Part shown: piece by piece, positions 27,036-34,640 of the stretch
How the letters are laid out: each line of letters opens with the position of its first letter
Position numbering within the stretch: position 1 is the stretch's first letter
From: an uncultured Bacillota bacterium
GTDB taxonomy: Bacteria > Bacillota > Clostridia > Oscillospirales > Oscillospiraceae
Reading direction: 5' to 3'
NCBI GenBank assembly: GCA_947649625.1
Contig: CANSSJ010000006.1
Location: 1 to 57,158 of the forward strand
DNA length: 57,158 nucleotides
Program-made: the position numbers and the translations under genes
The notes under the pieces: model-generated
The model's database searches: none
The model's input: the letters and a program-made list of their open reading frames with translations, nothing else
Told to the model about the DNA's origin: nothing

Positions 27036-27052
27036 AACCCCAATATAACTGG
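27015..27052. promoter_or_regulatory. 16-bp perfect inverted repeat, XRE operator candidate
   Basis: CCAGTTATATTGGGGT (27015-27030) and its exact complement ACCCCAATATAACTGG (27037-27052), spaced by 6 bases. Each arm is itself nearly symmetric (CCCCA...TGGGG), so there are two operator units flanking the -10 box. The right unit also touches GGAGG of the downstream gene. Confidence 0.85.
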
Positions 27053-27062
27053 AGGTGCTGAA

Positions 27063-27308
27063 ATGGAACCAATCATCAAAACATTATACATCAATTTGAA
27101 CAGACCGCAAGAGCCCGATGATCCAGAGATGGAAAACATAAAAGAAGAATATTCCAAAATGTGTGATCTAATTGCCCGGCAGTACGGGCTGGATTTTGTA
27201 GACCGCCTCGCGGCCCTGCGAGACCGAATCAATCAACGGAGCTGGGAACGGGAATTTTCAAATGGGTTCCGCGCCTGCGCGCGGCTCATGCTGGAGGCGC
27301 TGGGGTAA
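27063..27308 (+). CDS. Small acidic/helical protein, DUF6809-like (module 1)
   Basis: 81 residues, soluble, helical, with the C-terminal pattern SNGFRACARLMLEALG. That GF..G.RLMLEAL ending also occurs in the partner of the second XRE module (47686). I associate it with the small DUF6809 proteins of clostridia, from memory and with moderate certainty. GGAGGTG is 5 bases before ATG. It is driven by the perfect promoter under the palindromic operator. Function unknown; possibilities include an anti-repressor or a repressed toxin-like partner. Confidence 0.65.
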   Translation: MEPIIKTLYINLNRPQEPDDPEMENIKEEYSKMCDLIARQYGLDFVDRLAALRDRINQRSWEREFSNGFRACARLMLEALG

Positions 27309-27311
27309 TAC

Positions 27312-27338
27312 GCGGGCGGCCACAGGCCGCCCCTACAG
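27312..27338. repeat. GTAGGGGCG repeat, single arm (copy e)
   Basis: GCGGGCGGCCACAGGCCGCC followed by CCTACAG, one arm only, between the small protein and the NADAR gene. Confidence 0.65.
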
Positions 27339-28196
27339 GCTCCAGTCGATCTTATCCTCGTTGGCGCACACCCGGCGCAGCTCGTCCCGGACCTCCATCA
27401 ACGCGAAGCCCAGCAGATTCCGCCCCCGCCAGGCGGCGGGGTTGCAGGCGTTCTCGTTGGCCTTGCCCATGCCGATACCCCAGATGCGGTCCCGGGGGCT
27501 GGCCTCCACCAGGATTTTATCCCCGGTGCGGAGCAAAAAGTCCTTCAGCTCCGGATTCTGCAGGAATTTTTGAAAATTTCCCGTTAAAACGATGGTGTGC
27601 TTGCATTTGTCCCACTCGGCCTGGTCAAAGTTTTTCACTTCCCGGCCCAGGGCCTTGATCTTCCCCTGGACAGTGGCCGCCATGATCTTCTCCAGCGTCT
27701 CCTCGTCCCCGAAGAGCCGGGCCTTCTCCGCCATCATGAACTGCTCCATGCAGCAGTAGGGCTGGGCCTCCACCCGGAACTCCGCCATCCACCACTGGCT
27801 CAGGCAGGTCTCGGTGATGTGGCCATCCTTCTCCGGGGTGTGGCCCCAGAAGTGGACGTATTTCAGCTTCTTCCCGGCGGCGGCGTCCGCCTCCAGCCTG
27901 GCCCGGTCATAGGCGGGCTCTCCGTCGGGCCGCCAGTGGCGCAGGAAGTAGTCCTCCCCGTCGTAGTACAGGGAGGGGTCGCCCTCCTCGTCGTCCTCCA
28001 TCACGGACACGTCGTCCCAGAAGACGGGGCGGGGAAACAGGCGGTCGTACTCCGCCTGCTCCTTGTCGCTCAGCTTGTCCAGCCAGGCCCCCAGCTTGCA
28101 GACGTAGTCCTCACCATAGCCCATCCGCCAGCCGATGGAGTACTGGGGAATCCCCGGGCAGGCCAGCCACTCGGGGGCCATCCACTTGTCCCGCAT
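27333..28196 (-). CDS. NADAR-domain protein (YbiA-like) with N-terminal extension
   Basis: 287 residues. The C-terminal ~160 residues form a NADAR/YbiA domain: WWMAEFRVEAQPYCCMEQFMMAEKA, then NFDQAEWD and LVEASPRDRIWGIGM. Family members are N-glycosidases acting on riboflavin pathway intermediates or ADP-ribosylated substrates. The first ~125 residues (Trp/Asp/Tyr-rich, around YYDGEDYFLRHW) are an extension I do not recognise. It starts 3 bases after the DUF2262-like stop, so the two are coupled. NADAR proteins also occur beside ADP-ribosylating toxins; no such toxin is visible here. Confidence 0.82.
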   Translation of the reverse strand: MRDKWMAPEWLACPGIPQYSIGWRMGYGEDYVCKLGAWLDKLSDKEQAEYDRLFPRPVFWDDVSVMEDDEEGDPSLYYDGEDYFLRHWRPDGEPAYDRARLEADAAAGKKLKYVHFWGHTPEKDGHITETCLSQWWMAEFRVEAQPYCCMEQFMMAEKARLFGDEETLEKIMAATVQGKIKALGREVKNFDQAEWDKCKHTIVLTGNFQKFLQNPELKDFLLRTGDKILVEASPRDRIWGIGMGKANENACNPAAWRGRNLLGFALMEVRDELRRVCANEDKIDWSL

Positions 28197-28199
28197 GGC

Positions 28200-29054
28200 T
28201 CAGCCCTCCATCTGGGCCCAGTCGGGGCCGTTCTCCAGATCGCCGGTGACGTGGATGGAGTGGCCGTAGAACATGTCGCCGTCGGCGAACCAGAACTCGA
28301 AGGAGCTGTCCTCCCGGATCTCGACGGACTCCAGCTCCATCCGCTCCATAAACTGCTCTTCGGTGATCTCCTCCTCGCCCTCGGCCCAGTCGTTGGCCAG
28401 CCCGGTCAGCTCACCGGCGGCATACTCCCGCACCCGCCTGTCCCATTCGGCGGCGCCGGCCAAGAGGGTCTTGGCGTTCATCACGCAGTCCGCCCGGCTC
28501 TCGTCCTGGTCAAAGACCAGGGAAATCTCCGTCCCCAGCCAGTCCAGCTCGGTCTCGAACCAGTTCACCTGACGGTTCAGGGTGAAGGTGCCCAGCCCCT
28601 CCTCCCAGAAGGAGACCGGTTTTTTCTGCTCCTCCAGAATGGCCTTCAGGTCGGGGTCAAACCCCGGCTCGGGCAGGTCCAGCAGCAGCAGGCGCCTGCC
28701 GTCCTCCGACACCCGGCCCCGGAATTTGATGATGAAGTCCCGGGGCGTCCGCTGGCGCAGGACCTCCAGCAGCTGCTCGTCCCCGATGGTGGACAGGACA
28801 AATTCTCCCCGCTGGATGTCGGGGCTGTCCTCCTCCATCCAGGCGGTCAGACCGATGGAAATGGTCCACAGTTCGTCGCCGGCCGCCTTGCCCCCGCCGA
28901 AGCCGTTGGCCCCGGTGACGGCCAGAATGGTCAGCTCCTCCGGCTGAAACTGGGCGGCAAATTTTTTGAGCTGACTTTTTTGAGGAGCCTGAGCGGGCTG
29001 TTCGCGCTCCTTCTCCTCAGGCTTTTCCCCTTTGCTCTTAAAAAATCCAAACAT
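28200..29054 (-). CDS. DUF2262-like protein
   Basis: 284 residues, cytosolic, acidic. The C-terminal half matches my memory of DUF2262: LGTFTLNRQVNWFETELDWLG, then WAEGEEEITEEQF, ending DGDMFYGHSIHVTGDLENG. The first ~125 residues are a separate domain (QRGEFVLSTIGDEQLLEVLRQ..). A charged Lys/Glu/Gln stretch follows the first few residues. No enzymatic motif is seen. It lies between dut (14-base gap) and the NADAR gene (3-base gap). GGAGGG before ATG. Confidence 0.65.
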   Translation of the reverse strand: MFGFFKSKGEKPEEKEREQPAQAPQKSQLKKFAAQFQPEELTILAVTGANGFGGGKAAGDELWTISIGLTAWMEEDSPDIQRGEFVLSTIGDEQLLEVLRQRTPRDFIIKFRGRVSEDGRRLLLLDLPEPGFDPDLKAILEEQKKPVSFWEEGLGTFTLNRQVNWFETELDWLGTEISLVFDQDESRADCVMNAKTLLAGAAEWDRRVREYAAGELTGLANDWAEGEEEITEEQFMERMELESVEIREDSSFEFWFADGDMFYGHSIHVTGDLENGPDWAQMEG

Positions 29055-29068
29055 AGCGGTTCCCTCCT

Positions 29069-29518
29069 TTATTGTCCCGTAGACCCAAAACCTCCGCTTC
29101 CCCGCTGGGTCTCATCCAGCTGGTCCACCATCTGGATACTGGCCTGGATCACCGGGGCAATCATCAGCTGAGCGATGCGGTCGCCGGGCCGGACGGTAAA
29201 ATCCGATTCCCCGGAGTTTTGAAGCCCCACCAGTATTTCGCCTCTGTAATCGCTGTCGATCACCCCTACGCAGTTGGCGGGGGCCACGCCGTGCTTAATG
29301 CCCAGTCCGCTCCGGGCGTAGACCAGGGCCACGTACTCCGGGCCGGGCAGGGCGATGGCGATGCCGGTGGGGATGGTCCGCCGCGCTCCGGCGGGGATGG
29401 TCACCGCCTCGTCGATACAGGCGTGGAGGTCCATGGCCGCCGAGCCGGGGGTAGCGTAGAAGGGCAGGGGGATGTCTTTCCCGATTTTATTGGAAACCGC
29501 CTTGATTTTCAAGTCCAT
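29069..29518 (-). CDS. dut: dUTP diphosphatase
   Basis: 149 residues, trimeric dUTPase. The five motifs are visible: GSAAMDLHA (1), YARSGLG (2), NCVGVIDSDYRGEI (3, catalytic Asp), RIAQLMI (4) and RGSGGFGSTG (5, P-loop-like C-terminal arm). Makes dUMP and keeps uracil out of DNA. 12 bases after luxC; GAGGAG precedes ATG. A functional link with LuxC/LuxE is not evident. Confidence 0.95.
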   Translation of the reverse strand: MDLKIKAVSNKIGKDIPLPFYATPGSAAMDLHACIDEAVTIPAGARRTIPTGIAIALPGPEYVALVYARSGLGIKHGVAPANCVGVIDSDYRGEILVGLQNSGESDFTVRPGDRIAQLMIAPVIQASIQMVDQLDETQRGSGGFGSTGQ

Positions 29519-29530
29519 ATTGTAAACTCC

Positions 29531-30829
29531 TCAAAATTTTTCTGATGCAGGGGTGGCCTCCGGCCGCCCCTGCGGATGTTCAATGTCCACCACCCGCACG
29601 TACCGGCGCAGGGGGTATTCCCCGTCGTGGGCCTCCAGGGGAAAGGTGTCCGACATATGGCCGGGGGCGGTGATCCGGTTGACCCCCGCCCGGGCCAGCA
29701 GGGCGGCGAGGGCTCCCCGCTCCGACTCAGGGCAAATCAGCCCCGCCGTCTGGAGCCGGCCCTTCTGCCGCCGCAGGACGGGGATGATCTCCCCCCGGGG
29801 CAGACGCTTCACCAGCACATTGCCGTGGAGGTGGGACAGCTCCAGCTCCATGTCCCGGCGCAGGGTGATGGAACAGAGTTTCCCGGGGAAATTCAGGTCG
29901 CCGGACCCGGTCCGGTCCACCATCTGCTCCAGGGCGGTCTCCCGGGCGTAGAGGGCCGCCTGGGCCGCCCGGCCGGGGGTTTTGTAGTGGGATGCGGCGG
30001 CCTGTTCCAGAACCGGGAGGAATTTTTTGCAGAACTGCTCCGCCGCGGACAAAAGATCCGTGTCAAGGAAAATCACCTGACAGGAGGAGCACAGCAGCCC
30101 GCCGGTGCGGACAATGTGGTCCGCCAGAGGGGACAGGTCCATGCCCGTCCAGCCCGACAGGTAGGCAAAGCTGAGCCGGTGGCCCCACTCGATGAGTTTG
30201 CAGCCGGGCGGGGCCAGCTCCCGCAGGTTGGAGATGGCTCCGTCCCCGCCCCAGGTGACCACGCCGTCGGCCAGAGCGGCCAGCCGCCGTAGGGAGGCGG
30301 TATCCTTCGACGGGATATCAAAGGCGTACAGCCAGGGTGCCAGCCGGGGCTCCGCCTCCGTCAGTTTCTGGAAGACGGCCAACGTGAGGCCCCTGTCCCC
30401 GTGGGGCAGCTTCACCAGATTGAGGTTGCCGGCGAGCAGGCCCTCCACGGCGGTGAAGGCGGGCAGGCCCGCCATATTCCCGGGGGCCACGTGGAGCAGC
30501 ACCCCCAGAGGGCACACCTCTGACCGCCCAAAGGGCCGGGGCCCGGACAGGCCGCCCAACTCCAGGGTCAGCCGCTCCTCCAGCATGTTTCTGCTGATCT
30601 GGGGGCGGACCCGGTCCAGCTCCTCCCTTGTCCCGGGCGGGGCATATTGGGCGATGAGGTTATCCAGCGCCCCGCTGTCCAGCTCCGTCCCCAGAGCCTC
30701 CAGGGCGTCCAGAACGGTTCCTGCTTCCAGGGGCGGACCGCTGAGGGTCTGGGAGACCTCCCGCTCCAAGAGGGACAGGACGGCGTTCAGCTCTGAGTCG
30801 GGGAGAATTTTTCCGCCAGCAAAAATCAA
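29531..30829 (-). CDS. LuxC-type acyl-CoA / acyl-protein reductase
   Basis: 432 residues, aldehyde-dehydrogenase-like LuxC family that reduces an activated fatty acyl group to aldehyde with NADPH. Visible: PLGVLLHVAPGNMAGLP, GNLNLVKLP and GGLLCSSCQVIFLD, the likely active-site cysteine block. The start is probably a TTG overlapping the luxE stop (TTGA), with GGGGGAGG just upstream; no ATG fits. The last ~15 codons run through a dispersed repeat, so the C terminus (PQGRPEATPA...) is repeat-derived. No luxA/luxB nearby. Confidence 0.85.
   Translation of the reverse strand: MIFAGGKILPDSELNAVLSLLEREVSQTLSGPPLEAGTVLDALEALGTELDSGALDNLIAQYAPPGTREELDRVRPQISRNMLEERLTLELGGLSGPRPFGRSEVCPLGVLLHVAPGNMAGLPAFTAVEGLLAGNLNLVKLPHGDRGLTLAVFQKLTEAEPRLAPWLYAFDIPSKDTASLRRLAALADGVVTWGGDGAISNLRELAPPGCKLIEWGHRLSFAYLSGWTGMDLSPLADHIVRTGGLLCSSCQVIFLDTDLLSAAEQFCKKFLPVLEQAAASHYKTPGRAAQAALYARETALEQMVDRTGSGDLNFPGKLCSITLRRDMELELSHLHGNVLVKRLPRGEIIPVLRRQKGRLQTAGLICPESERGALAALLARAGVNRITAPGHMSDTFPLEAHDGEYPLRRYVRVVDIEHPQGRPEATPASEKF
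29546..29574. repeat. GTAGGGGCG-family repeat, single arm in luxC 3' end (copy f)
   Basis: GCAGGGGTGGCC-TCC-GGCCGCCCCTGC, a diverged arm palindrome that is in frame with the end of luxC. Confidence 0.6.
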
Positions 30830-31950
30830 AATGCCTCCCCCTTCCCTAATAGCTCCGCCGCGCCGGCCGCGCAGGTGGTGATGTCGTTCAGCCCCGCCCG
30901 GCCCAGGATGGTGAGATAGGGGGACTTCAGCCCGCAGCCGCAATCCTGGCCGGGGGTGAGGTACCCCAGGTCGTCGGTCATGACGCTGGTCACCGGGGTG
31001 GCGTTGATGAGGGGGGTGATGAGATTTACCAGCCCCACCTCCCCCATGGGCAGGGGGGCCAGCGTGCGCACATCCCGGATGATGACCCGGGCGTAGGCGG
31101 GGATGTGGAAGTGGTGTTTTTTGCAGGTGTTGAAGAAGACGGGGTGCTCCACCGCCCCGAAAAACTCGTGGATGTTTTCCTCCTCCACCCCCAGCACCTT
31201 TTTGGCCAGGGTATAGAGGGTGCCCTTGTCCACCTCCCGGGCGTAGTGCTGCTTCCAGCCCCCGGCCAGCAGGATCTTGGAGCCCCTGGGCAGGCGCACC
31301 GACAGCCCCAGCTCCTCCAGCCGCTCCATCCCGAACCAGAGGTAGGAGGGGAAAGCTACAATCCGCACCGGCAGAGGGGAACGGGCCCACCGGGCCAGGG
31401 TTTTCATGGCCCCGTCCAGGTCGGGGCGGTAGCCCCCGTCTCGCCACCGCAGGGCGTAGAACCGGCCCACGGGCGGGGCGAAGTGGGTCAGGCCGAACAT
31501 GGTGCGGGCCACCCCCATTTTGTCCTGCTTTCCCGGCTTGTAGCCCAGGATCACGTAGTGGGCGGGGACGGGGGAGACCAGTTTATGGTAGAAGCCCAGC
31601 CGGAGCACCATGGGGACCTCCGCCAGGACGCAGCCCCAGTCGAAGCCCACCCGGCTGAAGCTGCCGCTGGTGCCCGAGGAGGTCACCTCAAAGGACAGCC
31701 GCCGGGAGGACATGGAGGAGACATGATGCCGCTTAAAAAACAGGGTGGGCAGGACCGGTAGCTTGTCCAGGTCGTCAATGGTTTTCAGGCCGTCCGGGGA
31801 GAAGCCCTCCGCCTCACAAATCAGCCGGTACTCCGGGCAGTGTCTGATATGGTAGGCACAGTTATCCCGGACGGCCCGGAGGAACCGGGCGTCCGAGCCG
31901 GGCAGGTCGTAGGCCCGGCTGAGCCAGAAGAGTTTTTGACGGCTGAGCAT
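30826..31950 (-). CDS. LuxE-type acyl-protein synthetase
   Basis: 374 residues, LuxE branch of the adenylate-forming enzymes, which activates a fatty acid with ATP and hands it to LuxC. Motifs: FEVTSSGTSGSFSRVGFD (phosphate-binding loop), IVAFPSYLWFG, ILLAGGWKQHY, and a C-terminal TDDLGYLTPGQDCGCG. It overlaps luxC by four bases, so the pair is translated together. In bioluminescent bacteria the pair works with LuxD to make tetradecanal; here the acyl donor and aldehyde use are unknown. AAAGGGGG before ATG. Confidence 0.88.
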   Translation of the reverse strand: MLSRQKLFWLSRAYDLPGSDARFLRAVRDNCAYHIRHCPEYRLICEAEGFSPDGLKTIDDLDKLPVLPTLFFKRHHVSSMSSRRLSFEVTSSGTSGSFSRVGFDWGCVLAEVPMVLRLGFYHKLVSPVPAHYVILGYKPGKQDKMGVARTMFGLTHFAPPVGRFYALRWRDGGYRPDLDGAMKTLARWARSPLPVRIVAFPSYLWFGMERLEELGLSVRLPRGSKILLAGGWKQHYAREVDKGTLYTLAKKVLGVEEENIHEFFGAVEHPVFFNTCKKHHFHIPAYARVIIRDVRTLAPLPMGEVGLVNLITPLINATPVTSVMTDDLGYLTPGQDCGCGLKSPYLTILGRAGLNDITTCAAGAAELLGKGEAF

Positions 31951-31971
31951 GGACGGGCCCCCTTTCTACGC

Positions 31972-32042
31972 TGTAGGGGCCGACGACCTCGGCGGCCCAT
32001 TCTTTTGGGTTAAACGGCGCGCCGGGGTCGTCGCGCCCTACA
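31972..32042. repeat. Dispersed GTAGGGGCG palindromic repeat (copy g)
   Basis: TGTAGGGGCCGACGACCTCG at one edge and CGGGGTCGTCGCGCCCTACA at the other, with an AT-richer middle. Fills the gap between the U32 gene and luxE. Confidence 0.75.
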
Positions 32043-32046
32043 AGTT

Positions 32047-34134
32047 TTACTCCACATCCCGGTAGTACAGCCCCCGGGTAAAGTCGTTGGGCTGGTATTT
32101 GCCCTGATTTAAGTACCGCTCCAGCACCTGGGCACACTCCAGGGCGTTCTCGGTGGTGAACATCAGCCGGGCGCCCCACAGGCCCAGCCGTCGCCAGTCA
32201 GCCTGTTTGTCCGCCAGAAAAACCTTCTTGCTGTTCAATATCTCGTTCCGGCACCCCCAGGCCTTCACCACGGGAAACCGCTCCCCCTTCCGGTCGGTGA
32301 GCAGGTTCACGTTGTCGCAGGTATGCCGGCCGCAGTGGTTGTAGATGATGCAGTTCTCGGTGATCATCAGGGGCAGGCGGCCGTAGGCGATGAACTCGGC
32401 GGGGATGGCCTTGGAGATATCCCGTATCTGGGGGAATTTCAGCTCAAAGGAGAGGGTGGCGGAGAGCAGGTTCAGCCGGCGCAGCTCCTTCATGGTCTGG
32501 CTGTTGTACACCCCCAGGCCGTAGTCCCCCCGGACGGCGAAGCCCATCTGCTGGGCCCGGCGCACCCCGCCCCAGGTGCCGGCCAGGGCCTCCGTGACTC
32601 CCAGCTCCCGCATTGCCACCAGATCCCGCTCCAGCTGGGGCAGCTCCCCGTCGGTGCAGATGCGGGGCAGGGAGACGGCCACGGCCACTCCCGCCTGCCG
32701 GCATCGCTCGACCGCCTCGGGATGGGCGGCCCCCTCGTCGGCGGGGAGGTAGATGAGGGCTGGCTTTAATCTCAGCAGGTCGGCGCTGAGCTGGGAGGCC
32801 GTCCGCAGGGAGACGGTGAATACCGGAGGCTCCTTCTGGTTCTCGTACCGGACACCGGGCTGATAGGGGGAGCGCCTCCGCTGGGGCGGGACGCCCCGCT
32901 GCTTCATCAGCTCCTCCAGCGCACGGCGGCGCAGGTCGTTGAGGGCGGACAGGGGGAGGGACAGGCCCTCCGCCACCTTGGCTACCGCCTTCTCGCAGCC
33001 GAAGGGGGTGCCCCCGGTGCGGGAGAGCTGGCTCTCCACCTTCTCCCGGGTGAGGGGGACGTTCCGGGCCTCCTCGGGGACGGGGCCCTCCACCTGGGCC
33101 ACCCGGCCCTGCCGGTCCTGAACCGCCACCTGGGCGGGCCGGCCCGGCTCGATAAGGGCGAACATGCGCACCGGCTCCTTCCGGTTCTCCACCCCGTTCT
33201 CATAGGTGGTCCGGGCCTGGGCGTACAGCTCCCGGGGTTCCTTCTCCTCCTGGCGGGTGCCGAACATGTCGGGTCCCTTCTTGTTGATATAGTACCCGTC
33301 GGTAAAGCCCTGACGGGAAAAGGCCTGTTTTAAGGTCTCGATCTCCTCCGGAGTGGGCGCCCGGCCCTCCCGCAGGGCCCGGGCGTAGATGCCGGTGACG
33401 ATGGCCACGTACTCGGGCCGCTTCATCCGGCCCTCCAGCTTGAGGCAGGCCACCCCCATATCCTGGAGCTCCTTCAGGTGGCCCGCCATGGACAGGTCCT
33501 TCAGAGACAGGGGGTACTCGTCGGCCTTGCCGTTCCAGCCGTAGTTCAGGCGGCAGGGCTGGGCGCACATCCCCCGGTTGCCGCTGCGGCCCCCGATGAC
33601 GCTGGAGAAAAAGCACTGTCCCGACCAGCACATGCACAGGGCCCCGTGGCCGAACACCTCGATCTCAATGGGGCTGTGCTGGCAGATATAGGCGATCTGG
33701 TCCCGGCTCAGCTCCCGGCCCAGCACCACCCGGGTCATCCCCAGGTCGGCGCACAGCTTCACCCCGTCCAGGGAGTGGACGGTCATCTGGGTGGAGCCGT
33801 GGATGGGCAGGTCGGGCACCGACTGGCGGAGCATCCGGGCCGCCCCCAGGTCCTGGACGATCACCCCGTCGATTCCGATGTCGCTGGCGTGGGCGGCCAG
33901 CTCGGCGGCGGCGGGCAGCTCCCGGTCGGTGAGCAGGGTGTTCAGGGTCAGGTTCACCTTACACCCCCGGAGATGACAGTAGGATACCGCCGCCGCGGCC
34001 TCCTCCCGGGTAAAGTTCCGGGCGCCGCGGCGGGCGTTGAAGTCTCCGTATCCAAAATAGACGGCGTCCGCCCCGTTCTGGACGGCCGCGGTCACCGCCT
34101 CCACAGACCCCGCGGGAGCGAGCAGCTCCATCAT
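32047..34134 (-). CDS. Peptidase U32 family protein
   Basis: 695 residues, the long two-part form. The N-terminal catalytic-like TIM barrel begins MELLAPAGSVEAVTAAVQNGADAVYFG; the signature IEVFGHGALCMCWSGQCFFSS holds cysteines for a likely metal or Fe-S site, and RGMCAQPCR follows. A C-terminal domain (~380-695) is also U32-like. Relatives hydroxylate 23S rRNA (RlhA), act in ubiquinone synthesis (UbiU/V) or are called collagenases; the rRNA role is plausible but not shown. The ATG at 34134 has AAGGAGG 8 bases before. It follows zapA as in many Firmicutes. Confidence 0.88.
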   Translation of the reverse strand: MMELLAPAGSVEAVTAAVQNGADAVYFGYGDFNARRGARNFTREEAAAAVSYCHLRGCKVNLTLNTLLTDRELPAAAELAAHASDIGIDGVIVQDLGAARMLRQSVPDLPIHGSTQMTVHSLDGVKLCADLGMTRVVLGRELSRDQIAYICQHSPIEIEVFGHGALCMCWSGQCFFSSVIGGRSGNRGMCAQPCRLNYGWNGKADEYPLSLKDLSMAGHLKELQDMGVACLKLEGRMKRPEYVAIVTGIYARALREGRAPTPEEIETLKQAFSRQGFTDGYYINKKGPDMFGTRQEEKEPRELYAQARTTYENGVENRKEPVRMFALIEPGRPAQVAVQDRQGRVAQVEGPVPEEARNVPLTREKVESQLSRTGGTPFGCEKAVAKVAEGLSLPLSALNDLRRRALEELMKQRGVPPQRRRSPYQPGVRYENQKEPPVFTVSLRTASQLSADLLRLKPALIYLPADEGAAHPEAVERCRQAGVAVAVSLPRICTDGELPQLERDLVAMRELGVTEALAGTWGGVRRAQQMGFAVRGDYGLGVYNSQTMKELRRLNLLSATLSFELKFPQIRDISKAIPAEFIAYGRLPLMITENCIIYNHCGRHTCDNVNLLTDRKGERFPVVKAWGCRNEILNSKKVFLADKQADWRRLGLWGARLMFTTENALECAQVLERYLNQGKYQPNDFTRGLYYRDVE

Positions 34135-34151
34135 CGGCGGCGCCTCCTTCC

Positions 34152-34466
34152 TCACTTTTTGGTACCCAGCTTGAAGATCTCCCGCTTGGCCTCAGACAGC
34201 TCCAGCTTCAGGGTGTTGGCCTCCTCCAGGTTCTCCTTTACCTGGCGGCGGAGATTTTCCGAGGTCTCCTGCTCCTTCAGGTACAGGTCGGCCACGTTCA
34301 TGGCGGCCAGCACCGCCGCGTCCGTCTGGGACAGCCGTCCCCCCACCGAGATCTCCTGGACCTGCTGGTCCACCAGCTCGGCGCACCGGCGGACATACGC
34401 CTCGTCCTCCACCGCGACCATGGTGTAATCCCTGCCGCCGATGGTGACTGTGATCCTGTTCTTCAT
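34152..34466 (-). CDS. zapA: Cell division protein ZapA
   Basis: 104 residues. N-terminal ITVTIGGRDYTMVAVEDEAYVRRCAELVDQQV is the ZapA globular domain; the rest is a coiled coil (~55-100). Binds and bundles FtsZ at mid-cell. Good GGAGGAAAC site. It precedes the U32 gene and is read from the promoter at 34522. Confidence 0.88.
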   Translation of the reverse strand: MKNRITVTIGGRDYTMVAVEDEAYVRRCAELVDQQVQEISVGGRLSQTDAAVLAAMNVADLYLKEQETSENLRRQVKENLEEANTLKLELSEAKREIFKLGTKK

Positions 34467-34521
34467 AACCGTTTCCTCCCCGCTCTTTGTCTGAATCCCT
34501 CAGATTTTTACAGATAGAGAC

Positions 34522-34550
34522 ATTATATCACAAGCGGGCGGCTTTGAAAA
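34522..34550 (-). promoter_or_regulatory. Promoter of zapA-U32
   Basis: Minus strand: TTTTCA (34545-34550), 17-base spacer, TATAAT (34522-34527). Confidence 0.65.
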
Positions 34551-34600
34551 TGAAATATTCTGTGAATTTCCTTAAATTGTGTTTTTGCTCCCTAACACAA

Positions 34601-34631
34601 CAGCCCCGCCAGGCGCTTGCCGGCGGGGCTG
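34601..34631 (-). terminator. Hairpin after the P-type ATPase gene
   Basis: A 10-bp stem CAGCCCCGCC/GGCGGGGCTG (34601-34610 with 34622-34631). The T-tract on the minus strand is weak (TTGTGTT). Confidence 0.65.
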
Positions 34632-34640
34632 TGCTCTTGA

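Noticed and set aside
30830-31447. N-terminal extension of luxC across luxE
   Set aside because: Arg/Pro/Gly-rich out-of-frame translation of luxE; the TTG overlapping the luxE stop is preferred.
29531-31950. Bioluminescence operon
   Set aside because: LuxC and LuxE are present but no luciferase subunits, so light production is not supported.
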